DNA of 64,000 nucleotides from Rickettsiales bacterium (GCA_020630095.1 JAHDCD010000008.1:40937-104936); one strand, 5' to 3'; positions 10,001 through 18,546 are shown, counted from the stretch's first letter. A program made the numbers and translations. Notes: a model not told the origin generated them from the sequence alone.

Positions 10001-10351
10001 AATACCAGCAGAATGGCTTTTTAAATATTCAAGCTCAACATAGTTTTCATTTTCAATGTAAAACTCACTATTTAGCTTTAATAAATTCTGAAAACCTTCC
10101 TCATTCTTAGCAATTAACGTAAGTCTATGCTTCGTATCATTATGCAGTAAATCAAGTTGAATACCTATAATGGGCTGAACACCTTTCTTTATAGCCTCTA
10201 GGGCAAATTCAAGCGCAGCAAATAAATTATTCGTATCAGTAATCGCTACCGCTGGCATTCCCATATCTGCCGCAGTTGAAGCTAGCTCCTTTACTCGTAT
10301 TGAACCACGGCTCAACGAGTACGAGGAGTGATTTTCAAGATGTATAAACAT
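7028..10351 (-). CDS. dnaE: DNA polymerase III subunit alpha
   Basis: Replicative polymerase catalytic subunit. 1107 aa, slightly shorter than the usual 1150-1180. PHP domain at the N-terminus (FIHLENHSSYSLSRGSI, AITDTNNL); polymerase palm with GPGRGSGAGS and catalytic PDFDIDF; fingers with QEQVMEIA and GYGFNKSHAAAYA; a helix-hairpin-helix region; C-terminal OB-fold (ITLAGVVLRSIHRFKGKKR). All catalytic aspartates visible are in place. The ankyrin gene begins 58 nt downstream and hisD ends 54 nt upstream across an octamer-repeat spacer. Confidence 0.97.
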   Translation of the reverse strand: MFIHLENHSSYSLSRGSIRVKELASTAADMGMPAVAITDTNNLFAALEFALEAIKKGVQPIIGIQLDLLHNDTKHRLTLIAKNEEGFQNLLKLNSEFYIENENYVELEYLKSHSAGIFCLAGAQTSLAYHEDLKAVYDDNFFIKIMRTGGDQFEKKILELAEEKQIPLVATNDNYFWKEENHEAEEALLCIAEGRYLTEDDRPTISKQQYFKSMEAMEKLFADIPSAIENTVNIAKSCTYYPKIVAPMLPSFPCEEGRTEEDELRAVAEQGLKERLNISEITEEFKHYFERLDYELGIINRMEFPGYFLIVSDFIRWAKEQDIPVGPGRGSGAGSVVAWALQITDLDPIRYGLLFERFLNPERVSMPDFDIDFCQERRDEVILYVQDRYGKSQVAQIITFGKLQARAVIRDVGRVLQMPYGQVDRISKLIPFNPIDPVTLQKAYDMDPEFQKEAKMDSSVAKLIDIGLKLEGMHRHASTHAAGVVIGSKDLDEIVPLYSDGKSEMPVTQYSMVYCELAGLVKFDFLGLKTLTTIQKAVKLANAKGNNIDINNIPIDDKASFEMLAKGESTGVFQMESSGMRDAMRKMRPDCIEDIIALISLYRPGPMENIPTYNECKHGTQKPDYKHPKLKPCLEETYGVIIYQEQVMEIAKILAGYSLGKADLLRRAMGKKKVEEMAKQRVMFQEGCAENDISKEEADKYFDLIEKFAGYGFNKSHAAAYAMIGYQTAYLKAHYPVEFFIASMNMDIGDSDKLSIFTEATRRAGIEILPPDINRSSSHFKEENGKIRYALGALKNVSVGGSEELVRERDANGSFTSLQNLASRITTKSLNKRSIESLAKVGAFEGLEPNRAMMFENAPLVTDYANNLEKERNSDQNSLFGGGAAVEAEMPLKLREAKEWNDAQKVNAELEAYGFFLMEHPLEQFEHILKRHKITNAGDLVNLRDGEQKITLAGVVLRSIHRFKGKKRFSYIYISDRSGTVEVSIFNEQVLDASRDYLDNKQPILVQATARKDEGGTRIFVDGISPLKAEEANIKRKITIHLNSKGALDSLESKLSALPAGNDNLFYFLDLEEEIGIRFKYNKRLKYDPNVIEEVEKLDCVSKVEVS

Positions 10352-10357
10352 TTACTA

Positions 10358-10424
10358 AGGTTAAAAGGTGGAAAAGGTTATAAGGTTAAAAGCACTTTTA
10401 CCCTTTTACCCTTTTGAGCTTTTA
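10358..10424. repeat. Degenerate TTTTACCC octamer array / hairpin
   Basis: Left half carries GGTTAAAAG-like units, right half TTTTACCC repeated three times with a variant; the halves are complementary (GTTAAAAG then CTTTTA). It spans the dnaE-hisD spacer and supplies the last HisD codons. It could act as a terminator-like hairpin for hisD. Confidence 0.5.
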
Positions 10425-11614
10425 CCCTCAACACTTTTCGCATGGAAATGCAATCCTTCAGCCTTAGCAATAATCTCTGAGTGTTTCGCAAGTTCCTCAT
10501 GAGCCTCTTTTTTAACTTCTGCAATAGAAGAACGCTTCATAAATGACCCTGTCCATAACCCGCCAGAAAACCTAGCTGAGGAATTAGTAGGCAAAGTATG
10601 TGACGCCCCTAAAACGTAATCGCCTAAAGCTTCTTCTGTGTAACGGCCTACAAAGATTGCACCTGCATGGCGCACCATTCTTTTTAAATCATTCGCTTCA
10701 AATGAGTCTAAACGAAGCATTAAATGCTCAGGCGCAAGATCATTAATTCTATCAGCGGCCTCTTCTAAAGATTTAACCACAAAAATTTTGCCATTATCTT
10801 TCCATGAAGCACCTGCAATTTGATTCTCAGACTCCACCAATTGTAAATTAACAGCCTGCTTAACTTTAATTGCAAACTCTTCATCAAAGCAAATTAGATT
10901 CGCAATCGCTATTTCATCATGCTCCGCTTGAGCTAACAATTGTAAGGCAATATCTTTTGGAGTATTTTTATCATCTGAAACAACAGTAACATCAGATGGC
11001 CCAGCTAGGGTATCAATGCCAACTAAGCCATAAACTTGTCTTTTCGCTTCATTAACAAATGCATTTCCAGGGCCAGCAATAAAATCTACTTTTTCAATAT
11101 TCTTAGTACCATGCGCCAGCGCCGCAATAGCTTGTGCGCCACCAATAGTATAAATTTTATCAACGTTGGCTATGTCCGCAGCAACTAGAACCGCAGGCGA
11201 AAGTTCACCATCCTTCTTGGGAACTGTTAAAGTAATATGTTTAACACCAGCCGCGCGCGCAGGTATAGCATTATGCAAAACTGTTGAAGGATAACTTGCC
11301 TTACCACCAGGTGCGTATAAACCAACCTTATCAATCGCAGTCCAGCGCCACCCTAGAGTATTACCTTGCTCATCTTCGTAAATCTCATCCTTTGGTTTAC
11401 AGCGTTTATGATAATCCGCCAACCTTGCCGCCGCATATTTTAGCGCATTTACAAGTTCATCGGGTGTATTCTCATAAGCCTGTTTTATATCTTCCTTGGT
11501 AACTTCAATGCGTGATGTATTATCGAAGCGCTCAGTATATTCTAATACCGCATCATCACCACGTTGCTTAACATCAGCAATAATATCGGTAACTATTTGC
11601 TCAACGTTAGACAT
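10406..11614 (-). CDS. hisD: Histidinol dehydrogenase
   Basis: Catalyses the last two steps of histidine synthesis, L-histidinol to L-histidine with 2 NAD+ and Zn2+. 402 aa, about 30 fewer than typical: the usual extra N-terminal segment is missing and the protein starts in the helix MSNVEQIVTDIIADVKQRGD. Conserved blocks: GLYAPGGKASYPS, TIGGAQAIAALAHGT, DFIAGPGNAFVNEAKR, AGPSDVTVVSDD, AEHDE, the DLAPEHLML motif and ASHTLPT. The last residues (EGKSSKG) come from an octamer-repeat region and replace the usual ending. It overlaps hisG by 8 nt, so translation is coupled. Confidence 0.95.
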   Translation of the reverse strand: MSNVEQIVTDIIADVKQRGDDAVLEYTERFDNTSRIEVTKEDIKQAYENTPDELVNALKYAAARLADYHKRCKPKDEIYEDEQGNTLGWRWTAIDKVGLYAPGGKASYPSTVLHNAIPARAAGVKHITLTVPKKDGELSPAVLVAADIANVDKIYTIGGAQAIAALAHGTKNIEKVDFIAGPGNAFVNEAKRQVYGLVGIDTLAGPSDVTVVSDDKNTPKDIALQLLAQAEHDEIAIANLICFDEEFAIKVKQAVNLQLVESENQIAGASWKDNGKIFVVKSLEEAADRINDLAPEHLMLRLDSFEANDLKRMVRHAGAIFVGRYTEEALGDYVLGASHTLPTNSSARFSGGLWTGSFMKRSSIAEVKKEAHEELAKHSEIIAKAEGLHFHAKSVEGKSSKG

Positions 11615-12251
11615 TCTTAGTTAACTCACCAATAACTTCGTTCATGAATTTTTCTTTAGTTTTACTTGAAGCGCGGTTGGTAATAATTCTAGATGATACT
11701 TCCAGCAAGCTCTCAACTTCACGCATATTATTAGCTTTTAGCGTGCTACCCGTAGAAACAAGGTCTACAATATAATCTGCCATACCAAAGCGCGGAGCAA
11801 TTTCAATTGCGCCATTTAGCTTTATACAGTTAACTTGAACTCCTTTACTTTCAAAATATCTCTTTGTAATATTGGGATATTTTGTTGCAATATCAACCGA
11901 TGGTCTTTTATAAACATCGCCCTCAAATTCATTCGGACATGCAAGCGAAAGTCTACAAGTGCCAACTTTCAAATCATGCGGAATATAGATATTATCGAAG
12001 TTAAATTCTTCAATTACATCTGATCCACAAATACCAATATCCGCCGCGCCATACTCAACAAATGTTGCTACATCAAATGAGCGTACACGAATAATTTCAA
12101 TATTAGGATTATTAGTAGAAAAAGATAATGCCCTAGATTTGCCAGAAAATAAATCTGGATCAGGCTTAACGCCATTTTCAAATATAGGTTTTAATTCTTC
12201 TAATATGCGCCCCTTAGGAACTGCAATTACTATTTTATCTTTGTTGGACAT
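11607..12251 (-). CDS. hisG: ATP phosphoribosyltransferase, short form
   Basis: First committed step of histidine synthesis: ATP plus PRPP gives N1-phosphoribosyl-ATP. 214 aa, the short HisG form lacking the C-terminal ACT-like regulatory domain; short HisG enzymes normally need HisZ for activity and feedback control, and no hisZ is in this window. Motifs: AVPKGRILEEL at the N-terminus, EYGAADIGICGSDVI, and the PRPP-binding block DLVSTGSTLKANN. Overlaps pccA by 1 nt and hisD by 8 nt, giving a pccA-hisG-hisD unit. Confidence 0.95.
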   Translation of the reverse strand: MSNKDKIVIAVPKGRILEELKPIFENGVKPDPDLFSGKSRALSFSTNNPNIEIIRVRSFDVATFVEYGAADIGICGSDVIEEFNFDNIYIPHDLKVGTCRLSLACPNEFEGDVYKRPSVDIATKYPNITKRYFESKGVQVNCIKLNGAIEIAPRFGMADYIVDLVSTGSTLKANNMREVESLLEVSSRIITNRASSKTKEKFMNEVIGELTKNV

Positions 12252-14242
12252 TAATCCTCGAACTCGATTATATCGTCGTCAACTTGAACAGAATCATTAG
12301 CTTTAACGAATATTTTCTTAACTACGCCATCACGCTCCGCATGAAGAATATTCTCCATCTTCATCGCTTCAAGCACTACCAGCTCTTGACCTTTAACAAC
12401 ATTATCGCCTACTTTAACATTATGTTTTACAATCATGCCAGCAATAGGCGCAACTAAGTTACCTAAATGCGCGGCATCATCAAAGCGTGGCATATGTTCA
12501 GAAAGTTCAGCAATACGCGGAGTACGCACACGCACATTCGCAATAGACCCTCTATGCTCTAGCACATAACCACCCGGTACGCGGGCAATTTTACAAGATA
12601 ATTTATCACCATTAATTTCACCGCGGAAAAGCTTTGAACCTAGTGACCAATTACTTTCAATATTGAAAATATGGTTCTGATATTCAATACGAAGCTCTTC
12701 ATCATCACGATGTAATAAATTAACCGAATAATCATCTTCATTAATTTGTACAACTTGTCTTGTAGATATCGCTCTACCTCGGCCATCAACTTGCTGATCA
12801 GTAGTTATTGCGCGATAAATATCTTTAAAGTGAATAAACGCCGCAACGCCAACTAAGTTACGAGTAATATCTTCAGTAATTTCTGCACCTTCAAAACCAT
12901 CAGAATATTCTTCAGCAATGAAGTTCGTAGAAAGGTTCGCCTTAATAAAGCGCGGGTGCGAAAGCATAGCCTCCAAGAATGAAATATTATGATTTACACC
13001 TAATATCACATAAGAACCAAGCGCATCTAATGCATTCTTAATCGCGGTATCTCTGTCCTTACCATAAGTGATAAGTTTAGATATCATCGCATCATAGAAC
13101 ATCGAAACTTCACCACCTTGGTAAACGCCGGTATCAATACGTACATTCTCTGAAGCATCAGGCTCAATATAAGTTGAAATACGACCAGTAGAAGGCAAGA
13201 AACCACGCTTCGGGTCTTCCGCATAAACACGCGCTTCAATTGCATGGCCAGTTAGTTTAATATCTTTCTGTGTAAATGGTAATTTTTCACCTGCCGCAAC
13301 TTTAAACATTAGCTCAACAAAGTCGTAACCAGTTACTAGCTCAGAAACAGGGTGTTCCACCTGCAAGCGAGTATTAACTTCTAGGAAATAATAGTTCTGA
13401 TGCTGATCGCAAATAAACTCAACTGTACCAGCATTTTTGTACTTAACCTGCTTCGCTAACGAAACTGATTCTTTATACATTTTTTCACGCGTTTTATCCG
13501 TTAAGAATGCCGAAGGCGCTTCCTCAATAACTTTCTGATGATGCCTTTGAATCGAACATTCACGCTCACCTAAACAAACCACGTTACCATGACCATCCGC
13601 AATTATTTGAATTTCAATATGACGCGGATTCTCAATATATTTTTCAATAAATACACGCCCATCAGAGAAACTTTTTATAGCCTCGTTAGTAGCACTTTCA
13701 AATGCTTGGCTAATCTCAGATTCCTTATGCACAATACGCATACCTTTACCACCGCCACCAGCGGCAGCTTTAAGCATAACAGGGAAGCCTACCTTTTTAG
13801 CAATTTTTGCTGCTTCCGCAGGGTCTTTAATTTCACCCTTATAACCCGGAACAGTAGTAACCTTGGCTTTCTCAGCCATTTCCTTAGCTGAAATTTTATC
13901 ACCCATTGAAACTATAGCTTCAACATCTGGACCAATAAATACAATATTTTCTTTTTGTAAGCGCTTACAAAACTCTGCATTTTCAGATAAGAAGCCATAA
14001 CCTGGATGCACCGCTTCAGCGCCAGTTTTACGGCACGCATCAATAATATTATCAACAACTAAATAGCTCTGATTCGCTGGAGAAGGGCCAATATAAACCG
14101 CTTCATCTGCACGTTGCACGTGTAAAGAGTTAGAGTCTGCATCAGAGTATACAGCAACGGTTTTAATTCCCATTTTCTGCGCCGTAGCAATAACTCTACA
14201 AGCAATTTCACCGCGGTTAGCTATTAATATTTTCTTGAACAT
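12251..14242 (-). CDS. pccA: Propionyl/acetyl-CoA carboxylase alpha subunit (biotin carboxylase + BCCP)
   Basis: Carboxylates biotin with ATP and bicarbonate, then presents it to a separate carboxyltransferase beta subunit. 663 aa, as for alphaproteobacterial PccA. Domains: biotin carboxylase 1-450 (KILIANRGEIACRV, ATP-grasp loop AAAGGGGKGM, FLEVNTRLQVEHPV), a BT linker domain about 450-590, and the C-terminal biotinyl domain with lysine in EAMKMEN. Propionyl-CoA is more likely than acetyl-CoA from the fused architecture, but substrate cannot be fixed from sequence. The beta subunit gene is not in the window. First gene of the operon with hisG-hisD, an unusual pairing. Confidence 0.92.
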   Translation of the reverse strand: MFKKILIANRGEIACRVIATAQKMGIKTVAVYSDADSNSLHVQRADEAVYIGPSPANQSYLVVDNIIDACRKTGAEAVHPGYGFLSENAEFCKRLQKENIVFIGPDVEAIVSMGDKISAKEMAEKAKVTTVPGYKGEIKDPAEAAKIAKKVGFPVMLKAAAGGGGKGMRIVHKESEISQAFESATNEAIKSFSDGRVFIEKYIENPRHIEIQIIADGHGNVVCLGERECSIQRHHQKVIEEAPSAFLTDKTREKMYKESVSLAKQVKYKNAGTVEFICDQHQNYYFLEVNTRLQVEHPVSELVTGYDFVELMFKVAAGEKLPFTQKDIKLTGHAIEARVYAEDPKRGFLPSTGRISTYIEPDASENVRIDTGVYQGGEVSMFYDAMISKLITYGKDRDTAIKNALDALGSYVILGVNHNISFLEAMLSHPRFIKANLSTNFIAEEYSDGFEGAEITEDITRNLVGVAAFIHFKDIYRAITTDQQVDGRGRAISTRQVVQINEDDYSVNLLHRDDEELRIEYQNHIFNIESNWSLGSKLFRGEINGDKLSCKIARVPGGYVLEHRGSIANVRVRTPRIAELSEHMPRFDDAAHLGNLVAPIAGMIVKHNVKVGDNVVKGQELVVLEAMKMENILHAERDGVVKKIFVKANDSVQVDDDIIEFED

Positions 14243-14324
14243 GGCATCTATTAATACGCGACCTTAAAGATAGGTCAATTAATTAAAAAAACTCCTTTAA
14301 GCAATCGCAACTTTATGTTATAAG

Positions 14325-14639
14325 ATGCTTTTTAAATTATGCAGTATGCCATCTATAGCGGAAAATATAGCAGAAAAATTTTATTGCCTTAAAACTACTC
14401 CTGAAATGGTTCCTCCTTATGAAGAGGGTGTAGGGCTAAATTTTGATAAAATGGTTCCATCTGGAGGAAGTGAAGAAAGATTTATTCTTTATTTAAGAAG
14501 AGATGTTAAGGGAGATGAAGCTATAAAACTACTCTCAGAGCTAGGTTTTGATACAGAAACTGCTTCAAGTCCAATTTCTGAAAAAGGGGCTGTTCTAGAG
14601 TTTAATAAATCTCAAATTCCAAGTGATCATACTAAATGA
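14325..14639 (+). CDS. Hypothetical protein, 104 aa
   Basis: I do not recognise this protein. It is 104 aa, mixed charged, with no signal peptide or membrane segment. It contains EERFILYLRRDVKGDEAIKL then LLSELGFDTE, which looks like a beta-alpha unit. The ATG at 14325 has no Shine-Dalgarno; the ATG at 14346 (MPSIAEN) is an equally good start. Its 3' end overlaps the next frame by 17 nt, suggesting a coupled pair. The two lie alone on the plus strand between minus-strand genes. Confidence 0.5.
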   Translation: MLFKLCSMPSIAENIAEKFYCLKTTPEMVPPYEEGVGLNFDKMVPSGGSEERFILYLRRDVKGDEAIKLLSELGFDTETASSPISEKGAVLEFNKSQIPSDHTK

Positions 14640-14994
14640 ATTAATCGATATAGTAACAGAAACTGAAGATTTACTTATAGGCGTGCCGTGGAAAATAAAT
14701 AGAAATAGATCCGGAAATGGCCATTGGATAGAAAGAAGTGAGTTTGGCAATTTAGAGCCAGATCAATTATATCTAATTGGAACAATAAGAAATCATAATT
14801 TTAGAGGTGGTCCTATAGTAACCACCCATTATAATAAAGCTGTTGAAACAATACATATATCTCCAGAATATTGGACAAATAGAAGAATAAATGCTGAAGT
14901 CTTACTCAAGCAATCAGATCAGGCTAAAGAGCCAGAAAATTTAGATCTTGAAATTGATATGGATACTGATGATCTAGGGCAATCACCTAATTAA
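14623..14994 (+). CDS. Hypothetical protein, 123 aa
   Basis: Unrecognised. Starts with GTG inside the end of the preceding gene (17-nt overlap). The sequence has RNRSGNGHWIERSEFGNLEP, then TIRNHNFRGGPIVTTHYNKA, and an acidic C-terminal tail (LDLEIDMDTDDLG). Soluble, no signal peptide. The gene pair is either a coupled two-gene unit or, less likely, one gene broken by a frameshift, since the two frames differ by +1. A short hairpin AACTCC/GGAGTT (14996-15015) follows. Confidence 0.5.
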   Translation: MIILNELIDIVTETEDLLIGVPWKINRNRSGNGHWIERSEFGNLEPDQLYLIGTIRNHNFRGGPIVTTHYNKAVETIHISPEYWTNRRINAEVLLKQSDQAKEPENLDLEIDMDTDDLGQSPN

Positions 14995-15013
14995 TAACTC
15001 CCTCCCCAAGGAG

Positions 15014-15616
15014 TTAAAAACTATTTTCAACTAGCATTTCAGATTTTTCGATAAAACCGGGTTTGTCAAACGCGGGCTTTACAGCCTTACCAATAGTAAT
15101 CATCATGCCGATAATATGATCGTCAGGTAAGTTAATAAGTTCGCCAACTTTATCAGGGTCAAAGCCAATCATAGGGCATGAATCATAACCCATAGCCTTA
15201 ACAAAAAGCATAATAGTTTGCGCAATTAAACCAACTGAACGCAATGCTTCATCACGTTGTAATTGCTCGTTACCGCGGTAGAATTCACCCATCCAAGGTA
15301 CTAGCATATCTTGTGCTTCTTTTGGTGCGTTTCTCCAGTATTTTGCAGGCTCTTTATCCCAAGCTTTAACATCTGCACAAAGTACAAATAAAAGTGATGC
15401 ATCCGTAACTTGCGCTTGATCAACCGCAGCAGCGCGTATTTTAGCACGCAAACCTTTATCAGTAACATTTACTAGTCTCCAATGCTGAATATTAAATGAC
15501 GATGGCGCTTGTGCTGCAACGTCAATAATCTCATCTAACTCTGCTTGAGTAATCTCATGGTTAGCATCATAATGTTTAACTGCTCTGCGCTCTTTAATTG
15601 CTGTAATTGTATCCAT
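15014..15616 (-). CDS. Nitroreductase family protein
   Basis: FMN-dependent NAD(P)H oxidoreductase of the nitroreductase fold, probably acting on quinones or nitro compounds in the cytoplasm. 200 aa, typical. FMN-binding N-terminus ERRAVKHYDANHEI (Arg-Arg-x-x-Lys variant), QAPSSFNIQHWRLVNV, and the C-terminal block YDSCPMIGFDPDKVGELINL, IIGMMITIGK. True substrate unknown. Its stop lies in the hairpin shared with the convergent orphan gene; recG is 68 nt upstream on the same strand. Confidence 0.88.
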   Translation of the reverse strand: MDTITAIKERRAVKHYDANHEITQAELDEIIDVAAQAPSSFNIQHWRLVNVTDKGLRAKIRAAAVDQAQVTDASLLFVLCADVKAWDKEPAKYWRNAPKEAQDMLVPWMGEFYRGNEQLQRDEALRSVGLIAQTIMLFVKAMGYDSCPMIGFDPDKVGELINLPDDHIIGMMITIGKAVKPAFDKPGFIEKSEMLVENSF

Positions 15617-15684
15617 TTTAGTAATTTGTTTTATTATGTATTGTACTTCGATAGATGCAGAATTTCATTACATCAATTGATTAA

Positions 15685-17772
15685 TCAATCGAATAATTTT
15701 TGCATCATTTGCCATTCATCGCTTTGTAATTTATCGGGTTGCCCTTCAAGCATATATTTCGCATAAGAAAGTGCTTCTTCTAACAAATCTTTATGTGCAT
15801 GAAGCTTAGCAATTCTAAATGCTGGAACGCCCGATTGCTTCGTACCTACATAATCGCCTGCACCGCGCAAATCTAAATCTTCTTCAGCAATTCTAAAGCC
15901 ATCATTAGTTTCACGAAGTACATTTAAACGCTTTTGCCCAGTTTCACTTAAATACTTACCATACAATAGGATACACGAACAATCTTTGTCGTTACGTCCA
16001 ACTCGTCCACGTAGCTGATGCAACTGCGCAAGCCCAAAACGCTCCGCATTTTCAATAATAATCGTAGTCGCTTTTTTAATATCAATGCCAACTTCAATAA
16101 CGGTGGTAGCAACTAAAATATCAAAACCACCATCACGAAACTCGCGCATAATTTTATCGCGTTCTGCCTCTTTCATGCGTCCATGAACCATAGCCACGCG
16201 GTTCTTATAAACTTTCTTTAACTCCTTAAAGCGCTCCTCCGCTGGAGTAACATCTTTAAAGAATTCATCATCAGTTTCAGCTTCATCAATAAACGGACAA
16301 ATCCAAAAGGCTTTCTCACCCTTTTTAACCAGATTATCTAACCTTGCCGCAACCTCGCCAGCTTTCCCTTTAGGCAGAGCAACAGTTTTAATTTCCTTAC
16401 GGCCAGCGGGCTTCTCAGTAAGCGAAGAAACGTCCATATCGCCATAAATGGTCATAGCTAGCGTACGCGGTATTGGTGTTGCGGACATCATAAGCACGTT
16501 AACCCCTTCACCTTTTTCGCTTAAGGCTAAACGCTGATTCACACCAAACCTATGTTGCTCATCAACAATAATTAACGCTAGATTATTAAAGATAACTCTA
16601 TCTTGGAATAAAGCATGCGTGCCGATTATTAAATCAATCTCTCCAGTAGCTAACTTTCTGTAAATTATATCCTTTTCTAAACTAGGTGTAGAGCCTGTAA
16701 TAACATCAATGCCAAGCTCAATGCCTGCGGTAATACAAATCTCTTTAATCCACTTAGCATGTTGACGTGCCAGAATTTCTGTAGGCGCCATAAGCGCACT
16801 TTGATAGCCACCTTCCGCTGCTTTAAGCATAGTTAACAGCGCCACAACAGTTTTACCCGCACCAACATCACCTTGTAGCAAGCGGTTCATGCGTGTGTTT
16901 GAAGCAATATCATTATAAAGTTCATTTAAAATACCCTGCTGGCCATTAGTTAATGTAAAGGGCAGGGAGTTTGTAAGCATATCTATCAAGCTATCATCAC
17001 CCTTTATAGCTATACCTTTTTCACGCTTGCGCTTAACTTTATGTTTTACGATTTTTAGCTGATAATTAACAAGCTCATCAAAAGCTAAACGCTGAATATA
17101 AATAGATTCAGGCTCTAACGTTTCTAAATCTTTTGGGTTATGTAGCGCATGCAAACATTCATAAAATGTCGGATAATTTTTAGATTTTAGGAAATCCTCT
17201 GAGTGCCATTCCAAATAATCTGGTACTAAAGATATAACACTACCCTTAATATAATTCTCAATCTTCTTTGAGCTTATGCCATATATTTTGGTATAAACGG
17301 GTTCAATAGATTGTACTTTATCAAACTCATATTCAGGGCGTACTAAATCGGGGTTAATAAGCTGAGGTTTCTTATTATAAAACGATAACTTACCTGAAAT
17401 AGCTCGCGTTTGCCCCTTGGGTAATAAATCCTCTAGAAACGTACCATAAACATTAAAAAATGTAATTTTTAACGGAGTTCCATCTTGCATAACGCATGCA
17501 ATATTAGATGGACGGCTTACAAACTTAGGTGGAATGTTATAACTCTTAGCCTCAGCCTTTATAGTTATATAGCGCCCTTCATCTTCCTCGGTTAAATCTT
17601 TACCTTGAGGAGTAAACGTGCGGTCAATAATTGTGCGCGGCGTAAAGAATAGGAAGTCCTTAACTTTTAATATGCCGTAATTACCTAATAATTGTGCAAG
17701 CTTTTCGCCAATACCTTTTAATGAAGTGATGTCTTCAAACAGTTTAGCGGAATATTTAGAGTTTTCTGACAA
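15685..17772 (-). CDS. recG: ATP-dependent DNA helicase RecG
   Basis: Branch-migrating helicase that regresses stalled forks and processes recombination intermediates. 695 aa, normal. N-terminal wedge (OB) domain to about 250, helicase motifs I GDVGAGKT, II DEQHRFG, III SATPIPRT, VI QLRGRVGR, and the C-terminal TRG motif region with DLRGAGDYVGTKQSG. The start is a TTG at 17772 with no clear Shine-Dalgarno; the homologous region LFEDITSLKGIGEKLAQLL begins about residue 10, so little can be missing. The start codon abuts the T-run of the skp terminator. Confidence 0.95.
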   Translation of the reverse strand: MSENSKYSAKLFEDITSLKGIGEKLAQLLGNYGILKVKDFLFFTPRTIIDRTFTPQGKDLTEEDEGRYITIKAEAKSYNIPPKFVSRPSNIACVMQDGTPLKITFFNVYGTFLEDLLPKGQTRAISGKLSFYNKKPQLINPDLVRPEYEFDKVQSIEPVYTKIYGISSKKIENYIKGSVISLVPDYLEWHSEDFLKSKNYPTFYECLHALHNPKDLETLEPESIYIQRLAFDELVNYQLKIVKHKVKRKREKGIAIKGDDSLIDMLTNSLPFTLTNGQQGILNELYNDIASNTRMNRLLQGDVGAGKTVVALLTMLKAAEGGYQSALMAPTEILARQHAKWIKEICITAGIELGIDVITGSTPSLEKDIIYRKLATGEIDLIIGTHALFQDRVIFNNLALIIVDEQHRFGVNQRLALSEKGEGVNVLMMSATPIPRTLAMTIYGDMDVSSLTEKPAGRKEIKTVALPKGKAGEVAARLDNLVKKGEKAFWICPFIDEAETDDEFFKDVTPAEERFKELKKVYKNRVAMVHGRMKEAERDKIMREFRDGGFDILVATTVIEVGIDIKKATTIIIENAERFGLAQLHQLRGRVGRNDKDCSCILLYGKYLSETGQKRLNVLRETNDGFRIAEEDLDLRGAGDYVGTKQSGVPAFRIAKLHAHKDLLEEALSYAKYMLEGQPDKLQSDEWQMMQKLFD

Positions 17773-17798
17773 AATAAAAGGGAGCTTAAGCTCCCTTG
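17771..17798 (-). terminator. Terminator downstream of skp
   Basis: Perfect 20-nt palindrome centred at 17787/17788 (arms AAGGGAGCTT / AAGCTCCCTT), followed on the minus strand by TTTATTTT. It sits between skp and recG; recG must therefore depend on readthrough or its own promoter. Confidence 0.8.
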
Positions 17799-17830
17799 AA
17801 TTTAAAACTAATTACATTCTCTGCAACAGA

Positions 17831-18352
17831 TTAATCTAAATCAACTTTAGTAAGTTTCTTATTTAAACGCTCTAACACAGCATCAGTAATATCGTTACCA
17901 CCTTTATAGAATAGAACCTTATTCTTCGGTAAAACTATAGTGATCTTCTCTTTGCGAGCAATATTACCTACAATCTCCATGGTAACTTTATCAATTTTCT
18001 TTAAAGCTTTTAGGAAAGAGCTTTCTAGTTTATCAGTTCTTTCTTTAAGATTTGTATTAATGCTCATAAGTTTTTCACGGAAAGTGGTGATTTTCTTTTT
18101 AAAAGCATCTTCAGAAAGTACAGATTTCTGCTTCTCAAGCTTCTTCTTATCTTTCTCTAGTTCTTTTTCTTTATTCTTTAGTTCAGATTTAATTTTATCC
18201 TTCCTTTTATCTAGCTGTTCACGTAGATGCTTTGCAGCCTTAGATTCTTGTACAATCTTTTCAACATCAACAATTGCAATGTTATCAGCAGCATTAACTG
18301 CAGGAGCAGTAGCTAAAATTAAAATAGATAAAAATGTCAGTAATTTTTTCAT
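17831..18352 (-). CDS. skp: Periplasmic chaperone Skp/OmpH family
   Basis: Holds unfolded outer-membrane proteins in the periplasm and delivers them to BamA. 173 aa with a signal peptide (MKKLLTFLSILILATAPAVN, cleavage after AVNA), a beta strand IAIVDVEKIVQES, then a long Lys/Glu-rich coiled coil (about residues 40-120) forming the tentacle, and a C-terminal return strand (ITIVLPKNKVLFYKGG, DITDAVLERLNKKL). The gene order bamA-skp is the conserved proteobacterial one, but the usual lpxD-fabZ-lpxA are not downstream. Confidence 0.9.
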   Translation of the reverse strand: MKKLLTFLSILILATAPAVNAADNIAIVDVEKIVQESKAAKHLREQLDKRKDKIKSELKNKEKELEKDKKKLEKQKSVLSEDAFKKKITTFREKLMSINTNLKERTDKLESSFLKALKKIDKVTMEIVGNIARKEKITIVLPKNKVLFYKGGNDITDAVLERLNKKLTKVDLD

Positions 18353-18409
18353 AGTGTTTATATTTTAAGGTTTACATGAGCTTACGAATGTCAACGTTAA
18401 AATGTAAAC

Positions 18410-18476
18410 AAAGCAAGCTTGGGCTTGCTTTCCATTGCGTAGCAGTGGATGCAATTTAAAAAGTACTTTTTAAATT
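18410..18476. repeat. Composite palindromic element in the bamA-skp spacer
   Basis: Three hairpins in a row: AAAGCAAGC/GCTTGCTTT (18410-18431), CCATTGC-gta-GCAGTGG (18432-18448) and a perfect 24-nt palindrome centred at 18464/18465. The middle one carries the GCGTAGC core also found at 4595, 20950 and 48446. Confidence 0.65.
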
Positions 18477-18546
18477 ACAAAAAACAAGATCAATTAATAT
18501 TGTTAACTTTTAATACTTACAAGCTTAAATAAACCTTCTCATTAAA

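Noticed and set aside
14325..14994. Named toxin-antitoxin system
   Set aside because: The overlap layout fits, but no motif of a known toxin or antitoxin family is visible.
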